Below, piece after piece: positions 38,378 to 50,093 of a stretch of 64,000 nucleotides of DNA. The notes beneath the pieces are model-generated. The model was not told where the DNA came from. It was given only the letters and a program-made list of their open reading frames with translations, and did not search any database. This DNA comes from Opisthocomus hoazin (Eukaryota; Chordata; Aves; Opisthocomiformes; Opisthocomidae). Where the stretch lies: NCBI RefSeq assembly GCF_030867145.1, contig NC_134418.1:2972802-3036801 (forward strand). The letters are read 5' to 3'. The stretch's first letter is position 1. Each line of letters begins with the position of its first letter. The position numbers and the translations under genes are program-made.

Positions 38378-40672
38378 TTTTCCACTCAGTGGTTGATCAT
38401 TTGCTGTTTCAGTGCCCATGCTTCCTGGCAAAGTCTTAGTTAGTGCATTTAGCGGAGACAGGAGCAGATCCAAACACCACAAGCTTGGTTCTGAACTTGT
38501 CCACTAAGGGTAGAGCTGCTCCAATGTTATCCCAACCTTTGCAATCAGCCCAGGGCTCTCTGCGGGACCATCATTGTAGGGAAGTAGCTTAGGGCTGAGA
38601 GCCAGCAAATGTCTGCAGAAAGATGGTTCCAAAGGGAGCTGAACTCAACGAGAAAGAATAAACCTCAATGCACAAGCTCCTAGGGTGTCCTCAGGATCAG
38701 GTGATTTGAACCCAAAACCAACATCCCCTTTTTTTCACAGCCAGGTGTCGTGATGGGCTGGAGTGGAAAGGAAAGCATCTGTGAGAAATATGTAGACATG
38801 ACAACCAGCCAACACAGCAGGACTCTGAATCATCCATGCTAATGCTGCTAGCTCCGGTGCAGATAAGGCAAGAATCCAATGTCCTGTTAAAAGCAGAGCT
38901 TCAGAACCAAATCCTGAATTACTTACCTGCTATGTAAAAGGAATTTCCCCCGTCTTTCCAGGCTGTGCAAGGCCTTTACATGTCTTGGTGGGAATGAAAG
39001 GGTCCATTTCAGCCTGTGGGATGCTGTGGGACAAGGCACAGCCAGGTTGTCCCTCCTGGCTGGGTAACTGAGGGCACGGACAAGGCACCTGCATGCTGTT
39101 TTGTGGGAATAGCTGTAATGAATCGTTTTCAAACTAAATGAAGGGACCGAGACAGAGAACAACTGTCTTCTGCATTGTCCTTCTGCTCTATGGTGCAACC
39201 CATCAGAAGTTCACTCCCAAGTGGAGGGATGCATCCCAGACTCTCCTGCTTCAAGAGAATGGTGTTCTTCTTGATTTGATCTGGAGATGGACGTGAGGGA
39301 GTCACCACAATAGCTCAGATCAGCCACCACAGAGGTCCAGTCCAGCGTGTCAGAGAGAAGGACAGATGCAAATATCAGGTTTTACCTGCTGCTTGTCATC
39401 CAGCAGCAGAGGAGCCATTTCAAAGCAGGAATGTCCACGCAGAGCCAAAATCCAGGCTGACATCGTTTAGTTGGGCTGGCTGCGATGTGGATGTTTTTTG
39501 GGAAGTGGAGAACTTTCTTTTTGGCGTTTTTATTCCAAATCAGAAACCACTTCCCCTTTCCTCTCCCTTGGAAAGCTGGAAGCCCCTAGATGTGGCAGCT
39601 GCCCATGAACTCTCCCCAAAAGCCTGGTCTTGTTGTGCAGAAATATGGTCCTTAGCTTCAAGGCAGACTCACTATGAGTGTCAGATGCAAAGCTGAAGAA
39701 AACATTCAGGTAATCTGGTGTTTTTCAAAAGCAAGCCCATGGTATTTCCAACCAACCCAACCACTTACTGGTTGGATAGCCCAGACTGACTCCCCGGGGC
39801 CATGTCTCTTGTGGCCCAGCCCATAGTGTTCACAGTGGCCATTGGGCACGATGGGTCACTACTACTTTGCTTTGCTCCTGCAGCTGAAAATCTACCCCTC
39901 AGAACTGCAGTCTGTGTCCAGTCTAACAGCATGGGCTATTCTGGCCTGGAGCTAAATGCATTCCCACCTCCTCTGTGACCTGCAAGCGTGTCTGTGCCGC
40001 TGCTTGTGGTTCAGGGATGGAGGAAAGCTTCTCTAATCCCGAGGGAATTGTAGGAGATCAGTGCCAGAAGTGAGTTTCTGAGTCTTTTTGACATGCTGTG
40101 CCCTGTGGCCTGTCAGACACATACCTGATTACTTCACCTTGTTGCATTTGTTTACACTGCGACACCAGTAGAGAAGCTGACAGTGTCTTGTTCTTGTTTC
40201 TTTTTCTTTCTGTCTTTTTTTTTTCACATTGAATTTTGCAAGCATTAAAGGCTTCACAGTGGTTGAATAACTTGAAATTGGATTTTCAATCCCTGCAAAG
40301 CTCCTGCAGAGGTATGGCTCCAGCACAGATGATTTTAGCCTCCGACTACTCTGGCATCTAGAGCTCAGTTCCCGCCCAGCTGAAGCAGGTCACTCAGCAC
40401 TAATCTTTTAAAGCATTTGGGTACAAAATTTCTAAGAGAATCCATGAGACACTGAAGCTTAAATAAATTTGGTATTAGTTTCAAGCATCTTTGAGCTGAC
40501 TCTGTAAGGTGGGGATGACAGCATCTCTGCCACATCTGTGTTGGAAAGACAATTCCAGTGTATTGCAAGGACCTTGGCAATATTAGGAAGAGTCATAAAT
40601 AGGAGTTGCTCTTCACTGCACCTTTAGTTTCCAGTTCTGCCTCTGCAGTGATTTATTCCAGTGGGGCATTGC
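38378..40672. other. Unique sequence, no gene seen
   Basis: No repeat or exon recognised apart from a short T run at about 40212 to 40223. Confidence 0.4.
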
Positions 40673-40958
40673 GCTTTTCAGTGGTGCCCAGCAACAGGAC
40701 AAGGGGCAACGGGCACAAACTGAAGCACAGGAAGCTCCAGCTGAACACAAGGAAGAACTTCTTCACTCTGAGGGTGATGGAGCCCTGGCACAGGCTGCCC
40801 AGAGGTGTTGTGGAGTCTCCTTCTCTGCAGATTTTCAAACCCCACCTGGACACGGTGCTGTGCCCCCTGCTGTGGGTGACCCTGCTTTGTCAGGGGGTTG
40901 GGCTGGGTGACCCACAGAGGTCCCTTCCAACCCTTACCATTCTGTGATTCTGTGATTT
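40673..40958 (+). mobile_element. CR1 LINE 3' fragment (group A2)
   Basis: The plus strand begins TTTTCAGTGGTGCCCAGCAA, encoding the [18 protein letters not shown] segment of ORF2, and runs in one frame to LDTVLCPLLW. GGTTGGGCTGGGTGACCCAC marks the A2 type. It ends with two ATTCTGTG octamers. The open frame of 113 codons (40606 to 40947) is this element plus about 22 codons of flank and is not a gene. Confidence 0.95.
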
Positions 40959-43023
40959 GGAAATAAGGCTGAAATACTAAAAAAAAAAAAAAAAAAGCAA
41001 TGGCCCTAGAAGCTTAGGTGCATATTAGCTTTTTTTGCTAGATGCAATACCCAGCATCAGTATTAGGGCAGCCCCCTTCAAGCAACGTGTTACAATAAGT
41101 GTCTCCAGTTTCCTCCTCCCTGGCTGCACCAAGGATGTCATTCAGCACACTAAAATGAGCAAGTTGTAGGTGTATTTATTCAGCACAGCATCTGTTTAGT
41201 CTGCAGATGATCTCAGACATTCATCAAGTTAGTGAAACTCCTGTGCCGACAAACTGAATTACACGGTGGGAGAATTTGGGCAGAATCCTAACGAGTTTGC
41301 GCATTTCCATCCCACTTAACTCTGGCCACGGACTCAGCCATCCTGATGGGATCCCTAGAGCAGTGCTCTGCTCTTGGCTGGAAGGATAATAATTTTCACG
41401 GGGCGGAGGAAATAGAATTTTTTCATAATATAAATTAGGAAAAAAGACGTGATTGGGTCCTCAGGGCTTTTGCACGTGCTGCGGGGAGCCGAGGGGAGTG
41501 AGCGAACGTGATTTCAATCCTGCTGTTTGCAGTTGGCGTAGCTCAAGGTCCACAGTGAGACCAAATAGTAAATAGAGGAATAACCAATATGTCACAGCAC
41601 TGCCGTTGAGTTCATTTTGTGCGTTGCGGAGTCGATAGCTGTTAAGGTACCTCCCTAGAGAGAGAGTTGGAGAAAGAGCTCGATCGCCTGCTCAGAGCAA
41701 ACCTCCCATCGCTACGAACTGCAAATACCCAGAGATAGCAGGTCGGTGTTTGCTGCACGTGTTTTGGAGAGGGGCCCCAGGACCTGAGCCAGGGCCTCTT
41801 GCAGGAAAAAGAAACCTCCAGGTCGATGCCCTTTGGATCACCAGTGATTTATTTAGACCTGCCTGTTGGTACTGAGAGCCATGTGAAGGAGCAGTCCCAC
41901 AAGCCACAATGGTTTCTTCTCACTAGAAACTGCACTTGCAGCTTCTCCTCCAGGTTCATGACTCGCTCTCTTGGCTGGAGATGCCTTTTCTCCATGCAGC
42001 TGGAGACCCCCATTGCAAATGTCACGATCACTCCCCAGGGATCCCAGCCCAAGGATCCCAGCCCAGCCCCTGGACCTGGAGCATGAGAGTTCATTTTGCA
42101 GACAGCACATGGCCCAAGGCTTTGTTGTACAGCTTCTGCTGCACAGTCAGCCCTTCCAGAAGAAAAACCTGTAAATATGCACCTCAAAATAAATAAAAGA
42201 ACAAAACTCAGTGTAGCCACCTCCTTTTGTGAGTCATAAGTTCAGAAACAACCTTGAAATCAAGTTGAACTTACAGTCGTGTCTGCCTACAAATTTAGGG
42301 AGGTCAACCACTTGGCTTTCATATTTGTTTCTTTGCCTTACTAGAGACAAGCTGTTTCCTGCCCATAAATATGGGAACTACCAGATCATGTCCATCCAGT
42401 ACGATGTTTCTAAACATCTAGCTGAAAAGTGTATGTTTTCATTCCTCTAGATGGTCTGCTCACTTATCAAGTCACCGTGATCATTTCTGGAGAGGATGGC
42501 CACCATACCATGATGCTGAATTTTGCTGTGCAAGTGGAATGGCTTAGTTATATCTCTTTATTCCAGTACCAAATTTTAGGACTCAGTCTGACTGTGTGCC
42601 AGAGGAGTGCCCTAGAGAATCCGTCTTGACCTTGTCAGCCCCGACACCTCAGAGGTCTGTCCAAAAGGGTATGACACAACACAGGGACACTGGAGAAGCA
42701 ATAAAAATATAGATAAGCTGATTTATTGTGAAGTTTCAGGGGGCATAGCTGCTTTGCTTTCAAATCCAGGCAAGCCACAAAATATCCACAGCTTCTTTTC
42801 TTGGAAAACAAGGGAAGAGGCTGCAAGGCTGGAAGCCCAGGGCACACCTTTGTGACCTTCTCCACCAGCCCTGGGGGTGACAGCCTTCCACCAAGTGGCT
42901 GATGGTGGGACAAGAGCACCTATGGTTGGAGGCATCTCAATGAACAGTACCAGTACTGCAATATTCCCACCCACCCCTCAGCACCATGTTCAGATAGCGA
43001 ACCTCCTTTACCGTCTAAAAAAT
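40959..43023. other. Unique sequence, no gene seen
   Basis: Begins with an A tract at 40979 to 40996. A repeat-free AT-rich block at about 41380 to 41640 could be conserved non-coding sequence. A 14-bp near-tandem pair (GGATCCCAGCCCAA, then GGATCCCAGCCC) lies at 42039 to 42064. No exon supported. Confidence 0.4.
40979..40996. repeat. A18 homopolymer
   Basis: An uninterrupted run of 18 A, 20 bases downstream of a CR1 tail. CR1 does not end in poly-A, so the two are probably unrelated. Confidence 0.9.
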
Positions 43024-43828
43024 ATAGAATCATAGAATCATAGAACCATAGAATGGTAAGGGTTGGAAGGGACCTTGAAGATCATCTGGTTCCAACCCCC
43101 CTGCCATGAGCAGGGACATCTTCCACCAGCCCAGGTAGCTCAAAGCTCCATCCAACCTGGCCTTGAACCCTGCCAGGGAGGGGGCAGCCACAGCTTCTCT
43201 GGGCAACCTGGGCCAGGGCCTCACCACCCTCCTGGTGAAGAATTTCTTCCTAATATCTCATCTAAATCTGCCCTCTTTTAGTTTAGAGCCGTTCCCCCTT
43301 GTCCCATCACTGCACACCCTTGTGAAAAGCCCCTCTCCATCCTTCTTGTCCGCTCCTCCAGGCACTGGCAGCTGCTCTAAGGACCCCCCGGAGCCTTCTC
43401 TTCTCCAGGCTGAACAGCCCCAATTCCCTCAGCCTGTCCTCGTAGGAGAGGTGCTCCAGCCCTCTGACCATCTTTGTGGCCCTCCTCTGGCCCTGCTCCA
43501 ACTCATCCATGTCCTTCTTATGTTGGGGGCCCCAGAGCTGGACGCAGGACTCCAGGTGGGGTCTGAGGAGAGCGGAGTCAAGGGGCAGAATCCCCTCCCT
43601 CGCCCTGCTGGCCACACTGCTCTTGATGCAGCCCAGGGTACGGGTGGCTTTCTGGGCTGCCAGCGCACATTGCCTGCTCGTGTTGACCTTCTCATCCACC
43701 AGTACCCCCAAGTCCTTCTCCTCAGGGCTGCTCTCGAGCCACTCTCCGCTCAGCCTGTACTTGTGTTTGGAATTGCCCTGACCCACGTGTAGGACCTTGC
43801 ACTTGGCCTTGTTGAACTTCATGCAGTT
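43024..43828 (-). mobile_element. CR1 LINE, 5'-truncated, about 0.8 kb (group B)
   Basis: Three to four ATCATAGA units, then GGTAAGGGTTGGAAGGGACC and CCATGAGCAGGGACATCTTCC. The minus strand encodes ORF2 from [14 protein letters not shown] near 43822 to the C terminus, split into two frames (43822 to 43307, and 43227 to 43030). It lacks the palm, ending at TTGAACTTCATGCAGTT. It is closely related in text to the copies at 26218 and 49215. Confidence 0.96.
43307..43822 (-). pseudogene. CR1 ORF2 C-terminal remnant
   Basis: 171 open codons: [20 protein letters not shown] near the start, [31 protein letters not shown], and [20 protein letters not shown]. The catalytic FADD region and everything upstream are absent, and the C-terminal FFPLRV segment lies in another frame. 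The initial methionine is an ordinary internal residue of the family. Confidence 0.85.
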
Positions 43829-45360
43829 AAAATGCTATGTTAAAATCCTTTTTTATTTCCTATGTAAATGTGGCTTCATTAGCGTCTGACTGTTGGGTGT
43901 TGGTTGTATCCTTCTCTGGCATATGGGAGAGCTCCGTAATACCGAAGATCTCCTGCACAGGTAGTTCACAGGCCTGATGCAATGCAGCATTTCTGCAGTG
44001 GCTGTGTCTGCCGTACCGAAACTTGCATTCCTTCCAAGGAAGTTTTGAAGAAAATCATCTGGTGGTGCAAGTGATTTCATTCTGCTGTGGATGGGCATGC
44101 TCTTCTCCATGGCAATTTCTGGAGACTCCTGTTTTGCTGCCTGGGGTTAGACTCACCCTTTTGGCTTTCCACTGTAACTGCGGGATTCTTTGGTGTGGAG
44201 ACGAGGAAAGAAAAATGCTTTTTGCAGGTAGCAGAGAGAATCAGTCACTAAGTGCTCACACTTTGCTGCGAGGCCGTGGTCGTGTGTCCTCCAGAAATGC
44301 CTATGTGTTGTTTTGAGGGTGTAACCATCACAGGAGGGTGGTCTGCACCCGTATTCCACTGGCCGTGGTGATTCCTTTGCACAGGCTCCTTATCCCTTGG
44401 CTTAATTTGGAAGCTTCTCATCTGTGGTTGCCCCCTCTGGTATCTTTGAGGATGGCATCGATACTTGCTTGGTCCAGGATGAGCTTCTGAGCTGGTTTCC
44501 AAGCACCCCCTCATGGGAGGCTTTGGAGAACAGGCACTTGGTGTGTGCCTGTGTCAGAGATGGGCACCAGCTAACGGGATCTCCCCCAGTCCAGTGCAGC
44601 TGTTCTTGCATTCCCAGGAGTAAATCAGACCCCACGTCACACCAAATTACCAAATTTGAAGGCAACAAATGACACAACAGCCACTGTATTTGCTACCTCC
44701 AGAAACGAGCTTCGTGTCTGTGCGGAAGCCGGGAGGGCAATTGCTTTCCTGCAGAGTTTCCAGCCCTGGCACCACAGCGCAGGGCTCCTTGCAGGGTCCG
44801 GGTGGAAGCAAATGTCGGGTTTTGCCTGGAGGTGAAGGAAAGGGACGGCGTTAGCCGGCGAAACTCTGCACACCCAGAAGGAAGAAGCTGCTGCAATTAA
44901 AACCAGGAACATGGTGGTACAATTTTGCTATTTCCCCAGCTAAGCCACAGCCATAGGAGGCAAGGCAACCGCCAGGATATATTTTCTGTTTGGCTTTTGC
45001 ACCTTTATTGTGTATTTGCTGCCTCCTGGTGCCTGCGAAGCAAGGAGCTGGAGCAGCACTTTGTGCAGGCACTGCGGGCACCAGCGCAGCAAAGGCGAGA
45101 GGCACGAAGCCGCTGGAGATATGGGGACATCAGCTCACGACCCAGTGCACACCCAGCCTCAAATATTTTGTGCTATTTGATAGCAAATTTGGGCCAGTCG
45201 ACAGTCTTAGAAACAGGGAGCGTACCCGTCTATGCACATATAGGGGCACCTGCAGAGAAAGATTTTTTTATAAATTCTGAAAGTGGGAGGCAAATTCTTC
45301 CCAGTGCAGAGTATTTCCTATATGAACAAGGGTTTCTCAGATGTGTAAATATATCTGAGG

Positions 45361-45380
45361 TGTTATTTAAGTAAATAACA
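45361..45380. repeat. Palindrome TGTTATTT-AAGT-AAATAACA
   Basis: Eight-base perfect arms around a four-base centre. GTAAATAACA fits a forkhead-type site. AT-rich context makes chance occurrence plausible. Confidence 0.5.
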
Positions 45381-46002
45381 ATACAATATATTTAAGTTAA
45401 TAACAGTGTTACTTCCAGAAGCATTCTGTAGCCCATCTAGGGAGAAAATACACCCAGCTCAAGTGAGAGTTTTGCACATGCGATGGGCACTCGAGCCTCA
45501 TCCTGCTGACTCGTCATCTGCCCTTTCCTATGCTTTGGCTGAATCTTCTTCAGAGCATAAACGTGGTCAAGAAATGACCGGTCATCAGCCTCGAAACTCC
45601 TGGTATTTAAGAGGCGCATCCCGCAGCAGCGTGGTTTTTGTGCTTGACATTTACGTCTGCGCTCGAGCAGAGCGGCGCGTGGCTCTGCGGACAGGCGCCG
45701 GCTCCTGGGGTCGTGTTGCAGCGTTAGCAAAGAAGCTTAATGCACTGCAGGAGGGAGAATATAAATTCAGAGAGAAAAGAAATCCTGCCTCCTGCTCAGT
45801 GGAGGAACAGCCAGCCCAGCGTAATCTGCTACTGAAGCTTCCCCGCACCCTCTGCATCCGCTCTCGCACGCCCCGTCGTGCCACCAGGTCACCCTCACCT
45901 CCCACGGCTGTAATCCCCTCTCTGCGGCCAGGAGATGGTTCATGGTTTTCTCTTGGGACTTCTTCGTAAGAAAATCCTTACACGTGTTACATTTTTTCGT
46001 CT

Positions 46003-46022
46003 TTTTTTTTTTTTTTTTTTTT
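46003..46022. repeat. T20 homopolymer
   Basis: An uninterrupted run of 20 T. No adjacent processed pseudogene was recognised. Confidence 0.9.
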
Positions 46023-46319
46023 AAAGGAGAGTTTTCCAACTGCTTTCGAGCACCAAGGGGATGCTCTTTGTGGCTGTTTGACTGCAGGCAGATTTATGAC
46101 ACAATTGCAATGCTAGCAATGTGCTCTTGGATAGTTTTAACTCCTCAGCGTCAATAGCTTTACAAAGGCTGATGCCTCTGCTTTGCTTTTTATGGTGGGA
46201 TGAGTGATGGGTGGTGATTTCAGGACTTTTTCCCTAAAAGAATATGTTAGGAGTGAAATGGCATCCTTTCGGCTCCACCCCTCTGCCTGAGCTCAGCAAT
46301 AGCAATGAGATCTTCCAAT

Positions 46320-46565
46320 ACGAAACTAGAAAGACTGGATATAAGGAAGAAATTCTTTACACTGAGGGTGGTGAGGCACAGGCACAGGTTGCCCAGAGAG
46401 GTGATCGATGCCCCATCCCTGGAAACATTCCAGGCCAGGTTGGACGGGGCTCTGAGCAACCTGATCCAGTTGAAGATGTCCCTGCTCACTGCAGGGGGGT
46501 TGGACTAGATGGCCTTTAAAGGTCCCTTCCAACCCAACCCATTCTATGATTCTAAGATTCTATGA
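46320..46565 (+). mobile_element. CR1 LINE 3' fragment (group B)
   Basis: The plus strand reads GAAACTAGAAAGACTGGATA, then ATAAGGAAGAAATTCTTTAC, the 'LDIRKKFFTLRVVR' segment of ORF2, through GACGGGGCTCTGAGCAACCT and a 3' end CTTCCAACCCAACCC with ATTCTATG-type units to 46565. A single frame (46305 to 46508) spans it. Confidence 0.94.
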
Positions 46566-49214
46566 AACCATTCATTTTATATCTCTGATTCATCTCTTAA
46601 ACCCATGACAGCAAAATTTCCTTGACCAACCCTGGCAAAGGCTTCTTCCAGATTGGCCCAGAAAAGGCAAAGTTCCAGGCTTTAAAAAACTCAAAGGGTT
46701 TCTAAGTTAGTGGTTGCTTTTACACTAAGTGACCAGACTTGCTCTAACTAGCTCATCCTAAAGCTCTAATGGAGACGTGGACACCGTGCTTTCTCCTTCA
46801 TGGAGAAGGTCTGTTGCAATGACATGGTTGAAGTAAAGCCTGCTTGGCTCTAGTTGTCACGAGGTGACTTGGAATGACACGTAGCTCACTTGTACTGCCC
46901 GTGGAGATGCTGCAGGTGTAAGTGTAAGGTATGTGTTAAAAATGAAATGAGTTTCACCACAAATGTCATCTTTCCAAGCTCTTTTCTGAAGCTACATTTT
47001 GCAGGCTTTCTGTCTCGTAGCAAGTTTTGAGCTGTCAGAGTTTTGTACCGAGCTAGAATTTCAACACAGATTTCCAAGATGTAATCATAGTTTTAATGGA
47101 AGGGAAAATAATGCTGTGATTTGCACGGAAAGCAGACATCAAGTCCCAATGGAGAGAGGGCAGAGGCAAGTACCTCTGCACCGAGCATCAGCACAAGGTG
47201 AACATTGCCCTTCCTCGCCCACGGGGCTGTACGCAGCTCTGTGATGATAAAAGCTATCTCCAGTGAGCCATCTGATTGTAAAAACACCCCTTTGGACAAA
47301 AAATAGGATATTTGGCCTTTGCCAGATTTCGTATCGTTTGCCTTCGGAGCAGCCCAAAGCCGGCAGCCAGCAGCAGCCGAACGGCCGTGCCCTGCGAGCG
47401 CGTTTGCTGATGAGATCAGTTGTACGTTTTCATTTAATGGGCTGCAAGAGAGCGCTTTGCTGAAGGGCTGCGCTTGAAATTCGTGTTGCCAGGAGCCCCC
47501 TGTGTAAAAGCCCAGCTCCTTTGTTTCCGATGTGGGCGACAGCTATAAATTGCCATTTAACTTGACAGCTGGGTTCCTATTGTTCCCTTTTTAAAGATCA
47601 AGCAAGGTAAAGCACTAGACGAAAAGCTCAGGATAACACAAGGGAGAAGGCAGACAAGGTCAAAGTCAAGGTCAAAAGACAGGAGATTCTCCACGCCCTT
47701 CTCTTGACAATAGAGTAATTTTATTTCTGTGCTCTCGGTGGAGGACACTGTTTTATATCTTAATTTTAGCTTCCTTTTAGCTAGTAAACAGTGAATATTA
47801 TTGTGCTGGCTAAATAGGAATTGTATTCACACAAACGCCACTTGCACGTTGCAGATACGTCCTGTTCAACGCACAATCCTATTTCCTCCTGTCATTATTT
47901 TGCTGTTAGGAAAACGAGCAACAAGGAACTCTCATTTCGTATCAGCGGACCTCAGACCTTCTTTTGTTTTATTCTATTGCCAGCAGAGCACGAAGGAGCA
48001 TCACGCTGTTTGTGTGGAAAAAAACCACAGAGCATCAACACCAAGGGCTTCGCAGACCTTTCCACAGATGCAGTCGCAGCCATTATCCCAGGCAGCTCCA
48101 TCCCTCCTTCCTTTTTAGCCCTCGTCTCGCTTTTATGCAGCCCCCTCCTCTGCACAAAGCGCTCCTCGACTTGAAATCTCTCCCAGCTGCTCGGGGAATA
48201 GTTTCTGATCATTGTCCCCGGATCTGCCATGCGAACGCAGCATCTCCGCCGTGCCAGACACGCTCCTCCTTCCCCTCGCCCAGCGCGCTCTAGAAAATAG
48301 AACATTTCAGAGGTATTTTGGAGACAGTAATATGGCCGTTTTCCTGACACTTGGGCCAGAGTGGATCACTTCTGATTATCTGTGACTGCATCTTAAGTGT
48401 CCTGTTTTGCACGGGAAGACATCAGATTTCCTTATTTTTTTCAATTTAGGAAAAAAGCTTTTCCTTTGTCTCCCATAGAACAAAGAAATGCGAACGCCCT
48501 ATTTAAACAGTGAGGGCTAAACCCATCCCCAGGGTAAAGGCTCTGCCTTAATGGGGTTACGTGGAGCAAAAATTTGGCTCGGAGTATGTAATCACTGCCT
48601 GAATTGATGAGAAAAGGGTTTCTTTGGAATAGGCTGAATAGCCCAGCTGCAGCAATTATCTCGTCACTCATCAGAATGATGACAAAATTAGTTCCAGATA
48701 TAAAACCGGACAACGGAGGCGAGAGACCTAGCGTGTATTTATTTTCCCAGTTAATGGCACTCGAGGCTGCCGTTCTGTCCCCATATGTTCCGCGCAGCCT
48801 GTGCCGCACGCTTGTGGCTCACAGCGAAGCACTCGGGGTCCACGGCACGGCGGGGACCTGGATGTCGGTCTGTGCAAAAATCGGCTCCTTTTTCAGGAAT
48901 GTGCCAGAGGTCCACCTCGGCTCGCCTGGCCGGTCCCTTGCTCGTGACCTCTGCAGGCTGCTCCTGGCTGAAAAACGCAGATCCCAGCCTGGCTGCGCCC
49001 CATCGTTGTGCTCATTGCTGGGGACACGGGGAGCAGCATCCTCGCACTGACCGCGATGGGCACAGATATTTATGCATCTGTTGGGGATCCACATCTCTCA
49101 TGTGGCTTCTAGGTGCCACCATGGTGCCAGTAACAGCCAAGGCGGGCAATCAGTTTTTTGGAGAAGCCAAAGACGGGACTTTTCCGCTGTTTCTGGACCA
49201 GGGGGCTGAGCCTG
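46566..49214. other. Unique sequence with candidate regulatory blocks; no gene seen
   Basis: No exon supported. Repeat-free blocks at 47390 to 47600, 47650 to 47690 and 48550 to 48770 read like conserved non-coding DNA. The first contains CATTTAATGGGCTGCAAGAG. Conservation is unverified. Confidence 0.35.
47656..47678 (+). promoter_or_regulatory. Cluster of nuclear-receptor half-sites
   Basis: AAGGTCAAAGTCAAGGTCAA holds two AGGTCA half-sites (both also matching the extended CAAGGTCA form used by monomeric receptors such as ERR and NR5A) with an AGTCA between them. AGGTCA-A-AGTCA resembles a direct repeat with one-base spacing. A function is inferred from motif density only. Confidence 0.3.
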
Positions 49215-49697
49215 ATCGTAGAATCATGGAATCATAGAATGTTTTGAGTTGGAAGGGACCTTCAAGATCATCTGGTTCCAACCCCCCTGCCATGAGCAGG
49301 GACATCTTCCACCAGCCCAGGTTGCTCAGAGCTCCATCCAACCTGGCCTTGAACCCTGCCAGGGAAGGGGCAGCCACAGCTGCTCTGGGCAGCCTGGGCC
49401 AGGGCCTCACCACCCTCCTGGCGAAGAATCTCTTCCTAATGTCTAATCTAAATCTGCCCTCTTTTAGTTTAGAGCTGTTCCCCCTTGTCCTATCACGACA
49501 CACCCTTGTGAAAAGCCCCTCTCCATCCTTCTTGCCGGCCCCTTCAGGCACTGGCAGCTGCTCTAAGGTCACCCCGGAGCCTTCTCTTCTCCAGGCTGAA
49601 CAGCCCCAGCTCCCTCAGCCTGTCCTCGTGGCAGAGGTGCTCCAGCCCTCGGATCATCTTCATGGCCTCCTCTGGCCCCGCTCCAACACATCCATGA
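49215..49697 (-). mobile_element. CR1 LINE, 5'-truncated, about 0.48 kb (group B)
   Basis: ATCGTAGAATCATGGAATCA and one further unit (complement octamers), then TTTTGAGTTGGAAGGGACCT and CCATGAGCAGGGACATCTTCC. The minus strand encodes the terminal ORF2 segment (KLKEGRFRLDIRKRFF and RPWPRLPRAAV). It stops at GGCCCCGCTCCAACACATCC near 49697. Confidence 0.96.
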
Positions 49698-50093
49698 TGC
49701 TTTGGTCAATGTCTCTTCCTGAAAAGCTGGGGGTCAGCTGGTTTGCGTGGTTGTGATTTGTGACTGTCAAAGCAAAGAAGTCCAGTTTAGGGTGAAGAGG
49801 GAACTGGGACATCGCTTGATAATAGCTCTGTGCATTGGCTTACAGCTGCTGCCCAACCTCCCCGTGGGTCTCGGAGACGGCAGATACTCGCAGAGGGCTC
49901 ACGCTCTACCCCTTGTGAGCAAAGAAGGTGAAAAACTGCTGCACAGTAAGACTAAGAAATTTCATTACTTAATTAACAGGATTACGGACTGAACGTCCCT
50001 TCTGCACTGCCCACTGAGGGCTATTGGCAGGAAGCTTTCTCGCTGGGGGAACTGGCAGCAGAACTGCTCCTGGGAAGAGGGGAGCTGCAAAAA
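49698..50093. other. Short unique gap between two CR1 copies
   Basis: About 400 bases of unique sequence separating a minus-strand group B copy from a plus-strand group A copy. Nothing recognised. Confidence 0.5.

Larger units (their letters stand above)
43829..46319. other. Unique sequence, no gene seen
   Basis: No exon supported. A 20-base palindromic AT-rich site lies at 45361 to 45380 and a T20 tract at 46003 to 46022. The 187-codon plus frame from 45406 has no recognisable domain. Confidence 0.4.

Noticed and set aside
40979..40996. A18 tract just after a CR1 copy, considered as a retroposon poly-A tail.
   Set aside because: CR1 ends in octamers, not poly-A, and the 20 bases before the tract show no processed gene or SINE.
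45406..45969. Plus-strand frame of 187 codons.
   Set aside because: No domain, no convincing start context, and overlapping frames on the other strand of similar length.
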